This document shows, in pieces, positions 26,980 through 38,027 of a DNA stretch of 64,000 nucleotides; positions within the stretch are counted from its first letter, which is position 1; the number at the start of each line of letters is the position of its first letter. The position numbers and the translations under genes were made by a program. The DNA comes from Ectothiorhodospira shaposhnikovii (GTDB taxonomy: Bacteria; Pseudomonadota; Gammaproteobacteria; Ectothiorhodospirales; Ectothiorhodospiraceae). The notes beneath the pieces were generated by a model. It had not been told where the DNA came from. It made no database searches and worked only from the letters and a program-made list of their open reading frames with translations. The DNA is taken from NCBI RefSeq assembly GCF_022227765.1, contig NZ_JAJMLZ010000004.1:124001-188000 (forward strand), written 5' to 3'.

Positions 26980-27336
26980 ATGGCCCGAGTCAAAAGAGGT
27001 GTAACCGCCCACGCCAAGCACAAAAAGGTGCTGAACAAGGCGAAAGGTTACTATGGTGCCCGCAAGAACGTCTATCGCGTTGCCGTGCAGGCCGTCACCA
27101 AGGCCGGTCAGTACGCCTATCGTGACCGCCGTCAGCGCAAGCGTCAGTTCCGCGCCCTGTGGATCGTGCGCATCAATGCCGCGGCCCGTGAGTTCGACCT
27201 GTCCTACAGCCGTCTGATCGACGGTCTGAACAAGGCCGGCGTCGAGATTGATCGCAAGGTGCTGGCTGATCTGGCAGTGCATGACCTGCCCGCCTTTGGC
27301 CGTATCGCCGAGAAGGCCAAGGCTGCCCTGGCGTAA
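26980..27336 (+). CDS. rplT: 50S ribosomal protein L20
   Basis: 118-residue L20, needed early in 50S assembly and in many bacteria a repressor of its own operon. It begins [18 protein letters not shown] and has [24 protein letters not shown]. Gap of 25 bases after rpmI. A strong terminator follows at 27382. Confidence 0.98.
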   Translation: MARVKRGVTAHAKHKKVLNKAKGYYGARKNVYRVAVQAVTKAGQYAYRDRRQRKRQFRALWIVRINAAAREFDLSYSRLIDGLNKAGVEIDRKVLADLAVHDLPAFGRIAEKAKAALA

Positions 27337-28461
<1,125 letters not shown>

Positions 28462-28489
28462 CCCATTCCGAATCCAAGGTTGAGTATCT

Positions 28490-30868
28490 ATGAAAATCAG
28501 TAATCAGTGGCTGGGTCAGTGGGTGGATCACGGCCTGGCGGTGGACGCCCTGGGCCATCGCCTGACCATGGCGGGCTTGGAGCTGGACGCCGTCACGGCG
28601 GTGGCGCAGGACTTTACCGGCGTGGTGGTGGCCCATGTGATTGCCGTGGACCCTCATCCGGACGCAGACAAGCTGCGGGTCTGTCAGGTGGATGACGGCA
28701 GCGGCGAGCCGGTGCAGGTGGTCTGCGGCGCCCCCAACGTGCACGTGGGCATGCGCGCTCCCTTTGCCCGGGTCGGCGCGGTCCTGCCCGGTGATTTCAA
28801 GATCAAGAAGGCCAAGTTACGGGGGGTGCCGTCCTTCGGCATGCTCTGTTCCGCTCGCGAGCTGGGTCTGTCCGAGGCCCATGAAGGTCTCATGTCCCTG
28901 CCGGACGAACCGGCGGCGGGCACGGACATTCGTGTGCTGCTGGGGCTGGATGATCAGGTTCTTGAAGTGGACCTGACACCGAACCGGGCCGATTGCCTGA
29001 GCATGGCCGGGGTGGCTCGGGAAGTGGCGACCCTGACCGGTCGGCCCCTGAAGGTGCTTGAGGTGCCGGCGGTGCCGGCGGCCTGCGAGGACGTCTTTCC
29101 GGTGCGCCTGGAGGCGGCCGCGGACTGTCCGCGCTATGCCGGCCGGGTGATCCGGGGCGTGAATCCCGCCGCGCCCACGCCGCTGTGGATGCAGGAACGT
29201 CTGCGCCGGGCCGGGGTCCGCAGCCTGGGTCCCTTGGTGGATGTGACCAACTACGTCATGCTGGAACTGGGTCAGCCCATGCATGCCTTCGATCTGGCCG
29301 TGCTCGATGGTGCCATCGTGGTGCGTCGGGCCAGGGCCGGGGAAAGCCTGGTACTGCTGGATGGCCAGCCGCTCACCCTCGGCGGCGATGATCTGGTGAT
29401 CGCCGACGAAGGCAAGCTGCTGGCCCTGGCGGGCATCATGGGCGGCGAGGCCAGCGGCGTGACCGATGACACTCGGGATGTGTTCCTGGAGTCGGCCCAC
29501 TTCGTGCCCACGGCCGTGGCGGGGCGTGCCCGTCATCACGGGCTGCATACCGAATCCTCCCATCGTTTCGAGCGGGGCGTGGACCCGGCGCTGCCCCTGC
29601 GTGCCCTGGAGCGGGCCACGCAGTTGCTATGCGAGATCGCCGGCGGTACCCCGGGACCGGCCACTGTCGCCGAGGAGGCATCCCAGGTGCCGGTGCGCGC
29701 GCCCATTACCCTGCGGCCTGCCCGGGTGAGTCGTCTGCTGGGCCTGGCGCTGCCGCCCGAGCGGATGCGGGAGATCCTCGTGGCCCTGGGCTGCGAGGTG
29801 AGCGGGGCAGGGGAGGCCTGGCAGGTGACGGTGCCCTCGTTCCGCTTCGATCTGGCCATCGAGGAAGACCTGGTGGAGGAGATCGCCCGGGTTCATGGCT
29901 ATGACGATCTGCCTTCCGAGCTGCCCCTGGTCCGCCCCGGCATCACCTGGCTGGACGAGGCGCGGGTGGATCCTCGGCGCCTGCGGTCCCGTCTGTGCGA
30001 CCTGGGATATCTGGAGGCCATCACCTTCAGTTTCGTGGACGAGGCCCTGGAAGCCCGGTTCTCCCCGGATACCCGACCGCTCAAGCTGGCCAATCCCCTC
30101 TCTTCGGAGTTGGCGGTGATGCGCACCACCCTCTGGCCGGGGCTGGTGAAGGTGGCCCGGCACAACCTCAATCGTCAGCAGACTCGGGTGCGACTGTTCG
30201 AGACGGGATTGAGGTTCGTGCCCGAAGGCGATGCATTGAAACAGGAAAAGGTCGTCTCCGGCCTGATCTGTGGTGCCCTGCTGCCGGCCCAGTGGGGTCA
30301 GGCCGAGCGCCCGGTGGACTTCTTCGATCTCAAGGGGGATGTGGAATCCCTGCTGGCCCTGGCAGGGCTGGACCGGCGGGTGAGCTGGCGGGCCGCCCGC
30401 CATCCTGCACTGCATCCGGGCCAGAGCGCGGAACTGGTGCTGGACGGAGAGTCCCTGGGCTGGGTGGGCGCCCTGAACCCGGCGCTGGAAGCCGAGCTGG
30501 ACCTGGAAATGCCGGTGTTCCTGTTCGAGCTGTCCCTGGACAAGGTCTGCCGGGGCCGTCTGCCCCGATTCCGGGAGCAGAGCCGGTTCCCGGCCATCCG
30601 TCGTGACCTGGCCTTGTTGGTGGATGCCGCCCTGCCGGCCGCCCGGGTGGTGGAAATCATCGAGGGCGCCGGTCACGAGGCCCTCAAGGGTGTGAACCTG
30701 TTTGACGTGTATACTGGGCAGGGTGTGCCGGAAGGTAGAAAAAGTCTCGCTTTAGGCTTGATTTTACAGGATTTATCCAGCACTCTTACCGACGAAAAAG
30801 TGGACGAGATGATCCACGGCATCGTGACCAAATTACAAGAAGAGGTTGGGGCGACCCTCAGAGCTTGA
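28490..30868 (+). CDS. pheT: Phenylalanyl-tRNA synthetase beta subunit
   Basis: 792 residues (E. coli about 795). The N-terminal tRNA-binding EMAP-like domain (VVAHVIAVDPHPDADKLRVCQVDDG), B3/B4 editing domain (NYVMLELGQPMHAFDLAVL; GIMGGEASGVTDDTRDVFLESAHF), B5 and the C-terminal ferredoxin-fold anticodon domain (RRDLALLVDAALPAARVVEII) are all visible. Works with PheS; ihfA begins 3 bases after its stop. Confidence 0.98.
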   Translation: MKISNQWLGQWVDHGLAVDALGHRLTMAGLELDAVTAVAQDFTGVVVAHVIAVDPHPDADKLRVCQVDDGSGEPVQVVCGAPNVHVGMRAPFARVGAVLPGDFKIKKAKLRGVPSFGMLCSARELGLSEAHEGLMSLPDEPAAGTDIRVLLGLDDQVLEVDLTPNRADCLSMAGVAREVATLTGRPLKVLEVPAVPAACEDVFPVRLEAAADCPRYAGRVIRGVNPAAPTPLWMQERLRRAGVRSLGPLVDVTNYVMLELGQPMHAFDLAVLDGAIVVRRARAGESLVLLDGQPLTLGGDDLVIADEGKLLALAGIMGGEASGVTDDTRDVFLESAHFVPTAVAGRARHHGLHTESSHRFERGVDPALPLRALERATQLLCEIAGGTPGPATVAEEASQVPVRAPITLRPARVSRLLGLALPPERMREILVALGCEVSGAGEAWQVTVPSFRFDLAIEEDLVEEIARVHGYDDLPSELPLVRPGITWLDEARVDPRRLRSRLCDLGYLEAITFSFVDEALEARFSPDTRPLKLANPLSSELAVMRTTLWPGLVKVARHNLNRQQTRVRLFETGLRFVPEGDALKQEKVVSGLICGALLPAQWGQAERPVDFFDLKGDVESLLALAGLDRRVSWRAARHPALHPGQSAELVLDGESLGWVGALNPALEAELDLEMPVFLFELSLDKVCRGRLPRFREQSRFPAIRRDLALLVDAALPAARVVEIIEGAGHEALKGVNLFDVYTGQGVPEGRKSLALGLILQDLSSTLTDEKVDEMIHGIVTKLQEEVGATLRA

Positions 30869-30871
30869 TCG

Positions 30872-31174
30872 ATGGCATTGACAAAGGCGGAGATGGCGGA
30901 GCGGCTGCATGAAGAACTCGGGCTCAACAAGCGTGAGGCCAAGGAGCTCGTGGAGCTCTTCTTCGAGGAAGTCCGTAGCGCCCTGGAATCGGGGGAGCAG
31001 GTGAAGTTGTCCGGATTCGGCAACTTCACCCTCAGGGACAAAAACCAGCGACCCGGTCGCAATCCCAAGACCGGTGAGGAAATCCCCATTTCCGCCCGTC
31101 GCGTGGTGACGTTTCGTCCCGGTCAGAAACTGAAGGCGAGGGTCGAGTCCTATGCTGGAAGCGGGCAACAATAG
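30872..31174 (+). CDS. ihfA: Integration host factor alpha subunit
   Basis: 100-residue DNA-bending nucleoid protein of the HU/IHF family, partner of IhfB. Landmarks: [66 protein letters not shown], with the DNA-intercalating proline in the RPGRNPKTG arm. Encoded after pheT as in E. coli; overlaps the MerR gene by 23 bases. Confidence 0.97.
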   Translation: MALTKAEMAERLHEELGLNKREAKELVELFFEEVRSALESGEQVKLSGFGNFTLRDKNQRPGRNPKTGEEIPISARRVVTFRPGQKLKARVESYAGSGQQ

Positions 31175-31517
31175 CGAACTCCCGGCCATTCCGGGGAAGC
31201 GTTATTTCACCATCGGGGAGGTCAGCGAGCTGTGCGGGGTCAAACCCCATGTGCTGCGCTATTGGGAACAGGAATTCCCCTCCCTTAAGCCCGTCAAGCG
31301 GCGAGGCAACCGCCGCTATTACCAGCGACAGGATGTCATCCTGATCCGGCAGATCCGCAGCCTGCTCTATGAGCAGGGCTATACCATCGGCGGCGCAAGA
31401 CAGAAACTGTCGGGGCAGGAGGCCCGTGAGGATACCTCCCAGAGCCAGCAGATCATCCGACAGATGCGGTTGGAATTGGAGGAGATCCTGCATATCCTGC
31501 GGCAGAAGTCCTCGTGA
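31152..31517 (+). CDS. MerR-family transcriptional regulator
   Basis: 121-residue winged-helix protein, the usual neighbour of ihfA in gammaproteobacteria. The DNA-binding half is [46 protein letters not shown]; a short dimer helix follows, with no clear metal-binding cysteines, so the effector is unknown. Starts inside ihfA, so it is translationally coupled. ATG 31152 is the only reasonable start. Confidence 0.9.
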   Translation: MLEAGNNSELPAIPGKRYFTIGEVSELCGVKPHVLRYWEQEFPSLKPVKRRGNRRYYQRQDVILIRQIRSLLYEQGYTIGGARQKLSGQEAREDTSQSQQIIRQMRLELEEILHILRQKSS

Positions 31518-31548
31518 AAAAATATTCGGAATTTTGACTGAAAAAACC

Positions 31549-31577
31549 TTCACAAATGAAAATATACCCCCTATAAT
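31549..31577 (+). promoter_or_regulatory. Sigma-70 promoter of tRNA-Pro
   Basis: TTCACA (31549-31554), a 17-bp spacer and a perfect TATAAT (31572-31577), 12 bases before the tRNA 5' end. Confidence 0.8.
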
Positions 31578-31589
31578 GCTGCACTTTCT

Positions 31590-31668
<79 letters not shown>

Positions 31669-31678
31669 TCCCGAAAAA

Positions 31679-31701
31679 CCCGGCCTAGGGCCGGGTTTTT
31701 T
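31679..31701 (+). terminator. Intrinsic terminator of tRNA-Pro
   Basis: 7-bp stem CCCGGCC/GGCCGGG, loop TAG, then TTTTTT, 12 bases after the tRNA CCA. Confidence 0.92.
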
Positions 31702-31753
31702 GTGCCCGTCATTCGTCCTGTTCCCGCGAACCTTGCCGGGGGTGCCGCGCATC

Positions 31754-33142
31754 ATGAGTACCGAGGTCGTTCCAGAACACCGCCGGGACTGGCGCGGCGC
31801 CCTGTCCGTCTATCGGCATCCCCGGGTCATCGGCATGCTGTTCCTGGGTTTTGCCGCCGGCTTGCCGCTGCTGCTGGTGGGAGGCACGTTCACCGCCTGG
31901 TTGCGGGATCTGGGGGTGGAACTGGCCGCCATCGGTTTCCTGAGCTGGGTGGGCATGGCCCACAGCATCAAAATCTTCTGGGCACCGGTGGTGGACCGCA
32001 TGCCCCTGCCGTTCCTGACCCGTCTGTTGGGCCGGCGGCGGGCCTGGATGATCCTGGCCCAGGGGGTGATCGCCCTGGGGCTTTTGGGCATTGCCCTGAC
32101 CGATCCCCGCGAGCAGTTGTGGTTGGTGGCCGTCTGGGCGGTGCTCACCGCCTTCGGGTCGGCGACTCAGGATATCGCCATCGACGCCTATCGCATCGAG
32201 GCGGTGAGCCGGGACCGGCAGGGGGCCATGGCGGCCTCCTATATCTTTGGTTACCGGGTGGCCCTGCTGGCCGCCGGGGCAGGCGCCCTGCATCTGGCCG
32301 CGGTGGGGGACTGGAGCCTCTCCTACGGGGTGATGGCCGCGCTGATGGCCGTGGGCGTGATCACCACCCTGATCATCCGCGAGCCGGAAGTGATCATCGA
32401 TGGCGGCACCCGGCAACTGGAGCAGCGGGTGGTGGACTATCTGGATCGTACCCCCCATCGCGGTTGGCGCCGCCGCTTCACCGCCTGGTTCATTAGCGCG
32501 GTGGTCTGTCCCTTTGCCGATTTCTGGCACCGGTACGGCAGGACGGCCCTGCTGGTGCTGCTGTTCGTGGCCCTGTTTCGCATCAGCGACATCTTCATGG
32601 GGGTGATGGCCAATCCCTTCTATCTGGACCTGGGCTTTACCAAGACGGAGATCGCCAACGTGGCCGCGGCCTTCGGCCTGGCCATGACCCTGACCGGGGC
32701 CGCCCTGGGAGGGCTTTTGGTGATGCGTTTCGGCATCACCCGGATGCTCATCGCCACCGCTTGTCTGGCTCCCCTGACCAATCTGACCTTTTCCTGGTTG
32801 GCCGGATTGGGTCCGGAGTTGTATGGTCTGGTCTTTGCCATCATGGCGGACAATATCAGCGGGGGGTTGGCCATTTCCGTGTTCATTGCCTATCTGTCGA
32901 GCCTCACCAATAGCGCCTATACGGCGACCCAGTACGCCCTGTTCAGCTCCATCATGACGCTGCCGGGTCAGTTTCTGGCGGGCTTTACCGGGCTTCTGGC
33001 CGAGCAGGTGGGCTGGGTCTGGTTCTTCGTGTCATCGGCCCTCGTCGGCCTGCCGGCCATCGTGCTGGCGGTACTGATTGCCCGCCTGGCCAATCCCGAT
33101 CGGATGGTCAGACCCGGCCGCCCCGATGACAACAGCAGATGA
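31754..33142 (+). CDS. ampG: AmpG-like muropeptide permease (MFS)
   Basis: Imports anhydro-muropeptides for cell-wall recycling, which also feeds AmpC induction in species that have it. From ATG 31754 it has 462 residues and about 12 membrane helices (LFLGFAAGLPLLLVGGTFTAWL is the characteristic first segment; then LSWVGMAHSIKIFWAPVVDRMPLPF). The frame extends upstream through the tRNA to 31622, which is not coding. Family fit and length are good; AmpG homologues can differ in substrate. Confidence 0.88.
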   Translation: MSTEVVPEHRRDWRGALSVYRHPRVIGMLFLGFAAGLPLLLVGGTFTAWLRDLGVELAAIGFLSWVGMAHSIKIFWAPVVDRMPLPFLTRLLGRRRAWMILAQGVIALGLLGIALTDPREQLWLVAVWAVLTAFGSATQDIAIDAYRIEAVSRDRQGAMAASYIFGYRVALLAAGAGALHLAAVGDWSLSYGVMAALMAVGVITTLIIREPEVIIDGGTRQLEQRVVDYLDRTPHRGWRRRFTAWFISAVVCPFADFWHRYGRTALLVLLFVALFRISDIFMGVMANPFYLDLGFTKTEIANVAAAFGLAMTLTGAALGGLLVMRFGITRMLIATACLAPLTNLTFSWLAGLGPELYGLVFAIMADNISGGLAISVFIAYLSSLTNSAYTATQYALFSSIMTLPGQFLAGFTGLLAEQVGWVWFFVSSALVGLPAIVLAVLIARLANPDRMVRPGRPDDNSR

Positions 33143-33151
33143 GGCATCGGC

Positions 33152-35827
33152 GTGGGTAATGCCGGACAGAGAATAGATCCCAGACTGCTCTACGGACTGA
33201 TGGTGACCGGCCTGTTCATGGTGGCCATCGTGCTGTCCGGATGGCGTGCCGATGTCACGGCAATGGATCATCGGGAGCGTTTGCTGATTGAAACCCGCCA
33301 GATCGCGGCTGCGATTCAATGGCAGGACGTGGCCTCGCTGAGTTTTTCTCCGACCGACGAACAGCATCCCGTGTTTCAGGCCCTGAGCCGACAACTGGCC
33401 GATTACGCCGAGGCCGCCGGATATCGCGGTATCTGGACGGTCAGCCGGCGGGATGGCCGCTATCGCTTCGGTCCTGAAAGTTATCGGGTCAATGATGATC
33501 TGGCCAGCCCGCCGGGTACTCTCTATCTGCGTCCGCCTCCCGAACTGGACTGGGTGATGGCCAGCGGTCGTGCCACCACCACCGCGGGTTACCAGGATGA
33601 GTTCGGTCATTTTGTCAGTGCCCTGGCGCCGATATTGCACCCTCGGACCGGCGAGGTGCTGGTGGTGGTGGGTGTGGATCTGCCGGCGATGGGATGGTGG
33701 CGCCTGATCCACCAAGCCCGCATCTGGCCGTTGGCGGCAGGGGGGGTGCTGGTCATGATCCTGCTGCTCGGGGGATGGTATGCGCGACATGTCTCTCCCT
33801 CCCTGAGCCCGGGTAGCCGCCGTGCGGTCTATGTGGAGGCCGCGTTCGTGGCCCTGGCCGGCCTGGTGCTGACAACGGTCTATATGGGCATGGCCCGGGA
33901 TGCGGAGCAGCGCGAGCAACAGCAGATATTCGAGCGTCTGGCTTCTTCCCAGGTGGACAACATCGCGGAGATGTTCCGGCGCACGGCCCATGACCTGAAA
34001 AGCCTTGCCCGTTTCACCCAGGGTCATGAGTCACTGGACTGGCGCACGTTTGCCGACTACGTCAGACCCATGGCCGCCGGTTCGGCAGTGAATGTCTATG
34101 CCTGGGCGCCCAGGTTGACCGCGGAAGGCTACGAGGCCTTCGAGATCCATCAACATCGGGAGGACTGGGAAGGGTTCGTGATCTGGGAACAGGATCCAGA
34201 TGGCGAGCCAAGACGGGTTACCGTGACCGAAGACAGACTCTATTACCCAGCCCTGTTCGTTGAGCCGCCTTATGAAACCATGGCCATGATGGGATTTGAC
34301 CTGGCTTCCAGTCCGCCGCGTCGGCAGGCCCTGCGCGAGGCCCTGGCCACGGGCCGCATGCGCAGTACCGACAATATCTCCCTGATGGTCTGGGACCGGT
34401 GCTGCAAGGGGGTGGCGATTTTTCAGCCCGCCCCCTTCAGATCGGTGGGCGGGCTGGCGGCGCTCGGTCCTGCTTCCACACCCGAGATCGAAGGCGTGGT
34501 GATTGCCGAGCTGCCGTTGCAGGCAGGTCTGGAAAAGGCGCTGGGAGCTTTTGACCCGGAAACCACCTTGTTGCGCATTACCCTGCTGGAGCTGAAGGAG
34601 GGACGGCCACCCGAGGTGCTGGGCAAATATCCCAGGCCACCCGAAGGCCTTGAGGAACTGGATGAGGGGTGGGTGCCTGACCGGCATGCGCCGTTTACCT
34701 GGCTGTCGCCGTTGCTGGAATTCGATCGCAGCTACGTGGTGGTAACCCAGGCCACGCCGGCATTTTTCCAGGCTCATCCGGGAGGCATGGTCTGGATGGC
34801 CGCGCTCACCGGGTTATTGTTGACGCTGGTGACCACCAGCCTGGTGGTCCTGCTGCGCGCTCGCCAGCTCACCGTGGAGCAACTGGTGGCGGAACGCACC
34901 CAGGCGCTGGAAAAGAGCCGCGCACTGATGCGTTCCATCACCGAGTCGGCCCGGGATGCCATCATCCTGATGGCGCCCGGCGGCCGGGTGGCTTTCTGGA
35001 ATCCGGCGGCGGAAGCCTTGCTTGGATTCTCCCGGGAAGAGGCGATCGGTCGGAACCTGCATGACATGATCGTGCCCGGGGGAATGCCGGGTATCACCCG
35101 GCGCAGGCTGGCGAATTTTGAACGCAACGGGTGCGGCAACGCCATCGGCCGCACCCTGGAACTGCAGACCCGCTGCAAGGACGGCCGGGAGATCACGGTT
35201 GAGTTGTCCCTGTCCTCACTGCATCTGGATACGGGCTGGCACGCACTGGGCATCCTTCGCGACATCAGCGACCGCAAGCAGGCCGAGCGGCGACTGATGA
35301 ATCTGACCGAAAGCCTGTCCAGCATGGGACCGAATTTTGACGACAACGTCCAGAAGATCACCCGTCTGTGCGGTGAACTGTTCGGCAGCGATGCGGCCTT
35401 GTACAACCGAATGATCGACGGCAGACTCTGCAGCCTGGGCCATTGGAACAGTCCGCCGGATATGCCCCTGGAGGATGACCCCGAAGGCCATGTCTGCTAT
35501 GGCCTGATCCAGGACGCCGGTCTGGAATGCCTCATCATCGAGGATCTGGAGCGCTCCCCCTATTTTGAGACGGATCCGGCGATACGGCGCTATGGCCTCA
35601 AGGCCTATTTCGGCCACAAGGTATATTGCCAGGGTGAGGCGGTGGGTTCCCTGTGTGTCGTATTTGTGCGTCACTGGCGCCCGACCGAGGAGGAACAGCG
35701 CCTGCTGACCCTGCTGGCGGCCGCACTCGGTGCCGAGGAGGAACGTCACCTTCGCAGCAGTGGCATGAGGCCAAGGAGCGGGCGGAGCAGGCCAACCGGG
35801 CCAAGTCCGAATTCCTGTCCCGCATGA
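33152..35827 (+). CDS. Hybrid sensor histidine kinase, N-terminal sensory part (frameshifted)
   Basis: First part of a gene broken near 35753. GTG 33152 gives 891 residues, of which the last 24 or so are out of frame. Layout: TM helix (13-29), a periplasmic stretch, two TM helices (about 186-245), a CHASE-like periplasmic domain (about 270-430: SAVNVYAWAPRLTAEGYEAFE, YYPALFVEPPYETMAMMGFDL), a TM helix (about 545-570), a PAS domain (about 593-710: IILMAPGGRVAFWNPAAEALLGFSREEAIG), and a GAF domain (about 726-864). The kinase core follows in another frame. Without repair it would be a sensor that cannot signal. Tightly followed by the RpfE-like and recJ genes. Confidence 0.85.
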   Translation: MGNAGQRIDPRLLYGLMVTGLFMVAIVLSGWRADVTAMDHRERLLIETRQIAAAIQWQDVASLSFSPTDEQHPVFQALSRQLADYAEAAGYRGIWTVSRRDGRYRFGPESYRVNDDLASPPGTLYLRPPPELDWVMASGRATTTAGYQDEFGHFVSALAPILHPRTGEVLVVVGVDLPAMGWWRLIHQARIWPLAAGGVLVMILLLGGWYARHVSPSLSPGSRRAVYVEAAFVALAGLVLTTVYMGMARDAEQREQQQIFERLASSQVDNIAEMFRRTAHDLKSLARFTQGHESLDWRTFADYVRPMAAGSAVNVYAWAPRLTAEGYEAFEIHQHREDWEGFVIWEQDPDGEPRRVTVTEDRLYYPALFVEPPYETMAMMGFDLASSPPRRQALREALATGRMRSTDNISLMVWDRCCKGVAIFQPAPFRSVGGLAALGPASTPEIEGVVIAELPLQAGLEKALGAFDPETTLLRITLLELKEGRPPEVLGKYPRPPEGLEELDEGWVPDRHAPFTWLSPLLEFDRSYVVVTQATPAFFQAHPGGMVWMAALTGLLLTLVTTSLVVLLRARQLTVEQLVAERTQALEKSRALMRSITESARDAIILMAPGGRVAFWNPAAEALLGFSREEAIGRNLHDMIVPGGMPGITRRRLANFERNGCGNAIGRTLELQTRCKDGREITVELSLSSLHLDTGWHALGILRDISDRKQAERRLMNLTESLSSMGPNFDDNVQKITRLCGELFGSDAALYNRMIDGRLCSLGHWNSPPDMPLEDDPEGHVCYGLIQDAGLECLIIEDLERSPYFETDPAIRRYGLKAYFGHKVYCQGEAVGSLCVVFVRHWRPTEEEQRLLTLLAAALGAEEERHLRSSGMRPRSGRSRPTGPSPNSCPA

Positions 35828-36963
35828 GTCACGAACTCAGAACGCCCATGAACGCGGTACTGGGGTTTTCCCAGTTGCTGGAAGCGGACCCGGCGTTGGG
35901 TGAGGAGCAGCAGGACAATGTGCGCGAGATCCTGCGTGGCGGTCGGCACCTGCTGGAACTGATCAACGAGATTCTGGATCTGTCACGGCTGGAGGCCGGC
36001 AAGATCGAGCTGTCCCTGGAACCGGTGGCCATGGCCTCGGTGCTGACCGAGTGTGTCATGTTGCTGCGTCCCTTGGCGGAAGAGCGGCGGATACGCCTGC
36101 ATCCGAGCTGCCCCGAGACGCACGTGGTGCTGGCTGATCGCACCCGGTTCAAGCAGGTGCTGATCAATCTCATGTCCAATGCCATCAAGTACAATCGCCC
36201 GGAAGGCGAAGTGTGGCTGGAGACCCGGCTGGACACCGCGGGGGAGACGATCCGGGTGAGCGTGGCCGATACCGGCCCGGGCATCGATCCCTCGCGTCTG
36301 GACGAGTTGTTCGAACCCTTTAACCGCCTGGGGCAGGATGATGGGGCGATCACCGAGGGGACGGGCATCGGCCTGAGTATCGCTTTGCGTCTGACGGAAC
36401 TGATGGGGGGCCGCATTGAAGTGGAACCCCGGCCGGGCGGTGGGAGCCTGTTCTGGTTCGAGTTGCCGGTGGCGGTGGAGGCACCTTCGATGGCGGCACC
36501 GACAGGCACCGACGGCGCCCCGCATTCCTCCTGGGACGACGGCTTGCATCACTGTGTCCTGCATGTGGACGACAATCCGGCCAACCTGCGCCTGGTGGCA
36601 CAGATCCTGGCCAGGTATCCGGGCATTCGTCTGTTGCAGGCGCCCAGCGCCGATCTGGGGCTGGCCCTGGCCCGCAGCCATCGGCCGGATCTGATCATTC
36701 TGGACATCAACATGCCGGGCATGGACGGATATCGGGTATTGCAGTGCCTGCGGGAAGATGTGCAGACAGCGGCGACGCCGGTCTTTGCCCTGACCGCCAA
36801 TGCCACCCAGCGGGATGTGGCCCGCGGGAAAGCCGCTGGTTTTGATGAATATCTGACCAAGCCTCTGGACATTCCGGTCTTCATGGCCCTGCTGGATCGG
36901 CAACTGGCGTCGGGGCAGCCGCCGGCGGTGGGCAGGGCTATGCCGACCAGGGAACTCACATGA
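35653..36963 (+). CDS. Hybrid sensor histidine kinase, C-terminal kinase and receiver part (frameshifted)
   Basis: Second part of the broken kinase gene. Meaningful similarity begins at 35755 (QQWHEAKERAEQANRAKSEF), so sequence before that in this frame is a shadow. It has the H-box MSHELRTPMNAVLGF, N-box FKQVLINLMSNAIKYN, G1 VADTGPGID, F-box LFEPFNRL, G2 GTGIGLSIALRL, and then a receiver domain (HCVLHVDDNPANLRLV, phospho-acceptor Asp in IILDINMPGMDG, Lys in YLTKPLD). A one-base deletion at 35753-35755 (CGCAGCAG instead of CGCCAGCAG) would join both parts into about 1270 residues. If not an assembly error, ATG 35824 could restart a soluble kinase. Overlaps the next gene by 4 bases. Confidence 0.8.
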   Translation: MCRICASLAPDRGGTAPADPAGGRTRCRGGTSPSQQWHEAKERAEQANRAKSEFLSRMSHELRTPMNAVLGFSQLLEADPALGEEQQDNVREILRGGRHLLELINEILDLSRLEAGKIELSLEPVAMASVLTECVMLLRPLAEERRIRLHPSCPETHVVLADRTRFKQVLINLMSNAIKYNRPEGEVWLETRLDTAGETIRVSVADTGPGIDPSRLDELFEPFNRLGQDDGAITEGTGIGLSIALRLTELMGGRIEVEPRPGGGSLFWFELPVAVEAPSMAAPTGTDGAPHSSWDDGLHHCVLHVDDNPANLRLVAQILARYPGIRLLQAPSADLGLALARSHRPDLIILDINMPGMDGYRVLQCLREDVQTAATPVFALTANATQRDVARGKAAGFDEYLTKPLDIPVFMALLDRQLASGQPPAVGRAMPTRELT

Positions 36964-38027
36964 TGCCGCACCCCGTTTCACCGGTGGCGGATCAGGCCCT
37001 TTACCTGATCCTGCCGGGCCTGCTGATGCGCGTTGCCCGGTGGCAGGCCGACTATGGCGGCCTGGGACGCTATCCCGCGCTGGAATGGTTGTGGTCGCGG
37101 GGCCGGCCGGTCGAGTCCTGCGCGGATGCCCTGGAAACCCTGCTGTGCCGGCATTTCGGCGCCGGTGCCGATGCCCCCATGGGCGCCCTGACCCGGCTGG
37201 CCGTCACCGACGGCGTGCCCGAAGGGTACTGGCTCTGTGCCGACCCGGTGCATTTGACGGTGGGCATGGATGATCTGATCCTTTCCCGGGCCGTCGGCCC
37301 GTCGCTGACCGACGCGGAGAGCGATTCCCTGGTCGCCCGGATCAATGATCATTTTCAGGCGCGCCCCTGGACGTTGCACGCTACCGCCCCCGGGCAATGG
37401 CATCTGTACCTGGAGGCGGACCCAGGGTTGACCACGGTGCCCCTTTCCCGTGCCATGGGACAGCGGGTGGGGGGGCTGTTGCCCCGGGAGGGTGCCGCCG
37501 CCCGGGACTGGCAACGGGATCTGACGGAATTGCAGATGCTGCTGTTCGGCGCGCCGGCGAACGAGGCCCGGGAGGCCCGGGGCGAGGCCCCGGTGAACAG
37601 CCTGTGGCTCTGGGGCGGCGGCCGCTGGCCCAACCCGCCGCCGCCGGGGAGATGGGTGGCGGCCCACGGACGCGGCCCGCTGCTGGAAGGGCTGTGCCGC
37701 TGGACCGGGACGCCCCTGCATCCCCCACCGGACACCGCCGCGGCATGGCGGACCTCCGGGCCGGTGCTGGTGGTGCTGGAAGACCTTTTTGCGGCCGCCG
37801 TCGCGGATGACCTGGAGGCCTGGATGCACGCCCTGGCCGCTCTGGAGCAGGCCTGGTTCGAACCCTTGTGTCAGGGCCTGGGGCGGGGCCGGTTCCGGCA
37901 CCTGGTGATCCAGGGTGAGGATGGCCGGGGAGTATGGCTGGATGGCCGGGCGCGCTGGCGCTGGTGGCGGCGACCCCGTCCGTTCGGCGAATACCATGGG
38001 GTCGCCGACTCGGAGCACGCCCCATGA
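36960..38027 (+). CDS. RpfE-like conserved hypothetical protein
   Basis: 355-residue cytoplasmic protein resembling the RpfE-type family, which lies beside recJ in Xanthomonas and relatives. Typical blocks: LILPGLLMRVARWQADYGGLGRYPALEWLWSRG, PEGYWLCADPVHLTVGMDDLIL, and NSLWLWGGGRWP; the last is shared with phosphoglycerate-mutase-like proteins of unclear activity. Function unknown despite the 'regulatory' name. ATGA overlaps join it to the kinase gene before and to recJ after. Confidence 0.75.
   Translation: MMPHPVSPVADQALYLILPGLLMRVARWQADYGGLGRYPALEWLWSRGRPVESCADALETLLCRHFGAGADAPMGALTRLAVTDGVPEGYWLCADPVHLTVGMDDLILSRAVGPSLTDAESDSLVARINDHFQARPWTLHATAPGQWHLYLEADPGLTTVPLSRAMGQRVGGLLPREGAAARDWQRDLTELQMLLFGAPANEAREARGEAPVNSLWLWGGGRWPNPPPPGRWVAAHGRGPLLEGLCRWTGTPLHPPPDTAAAWRTSGPVLVVLEDLFAAAVADDLEAWMHALAALEQAWFEPLCQGLGRGRFRHLVIQGEDGRGVWLDGRARWRWWRRPRPFGEYHGVADSEHAP

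Noticed and set aside
35740-35770. Programmed -1 frameshift in the histidine kinase gene
   Set aside because: No slippery heptamer or downstream pseudoknot is evident; mutation or sequence error is simpler.
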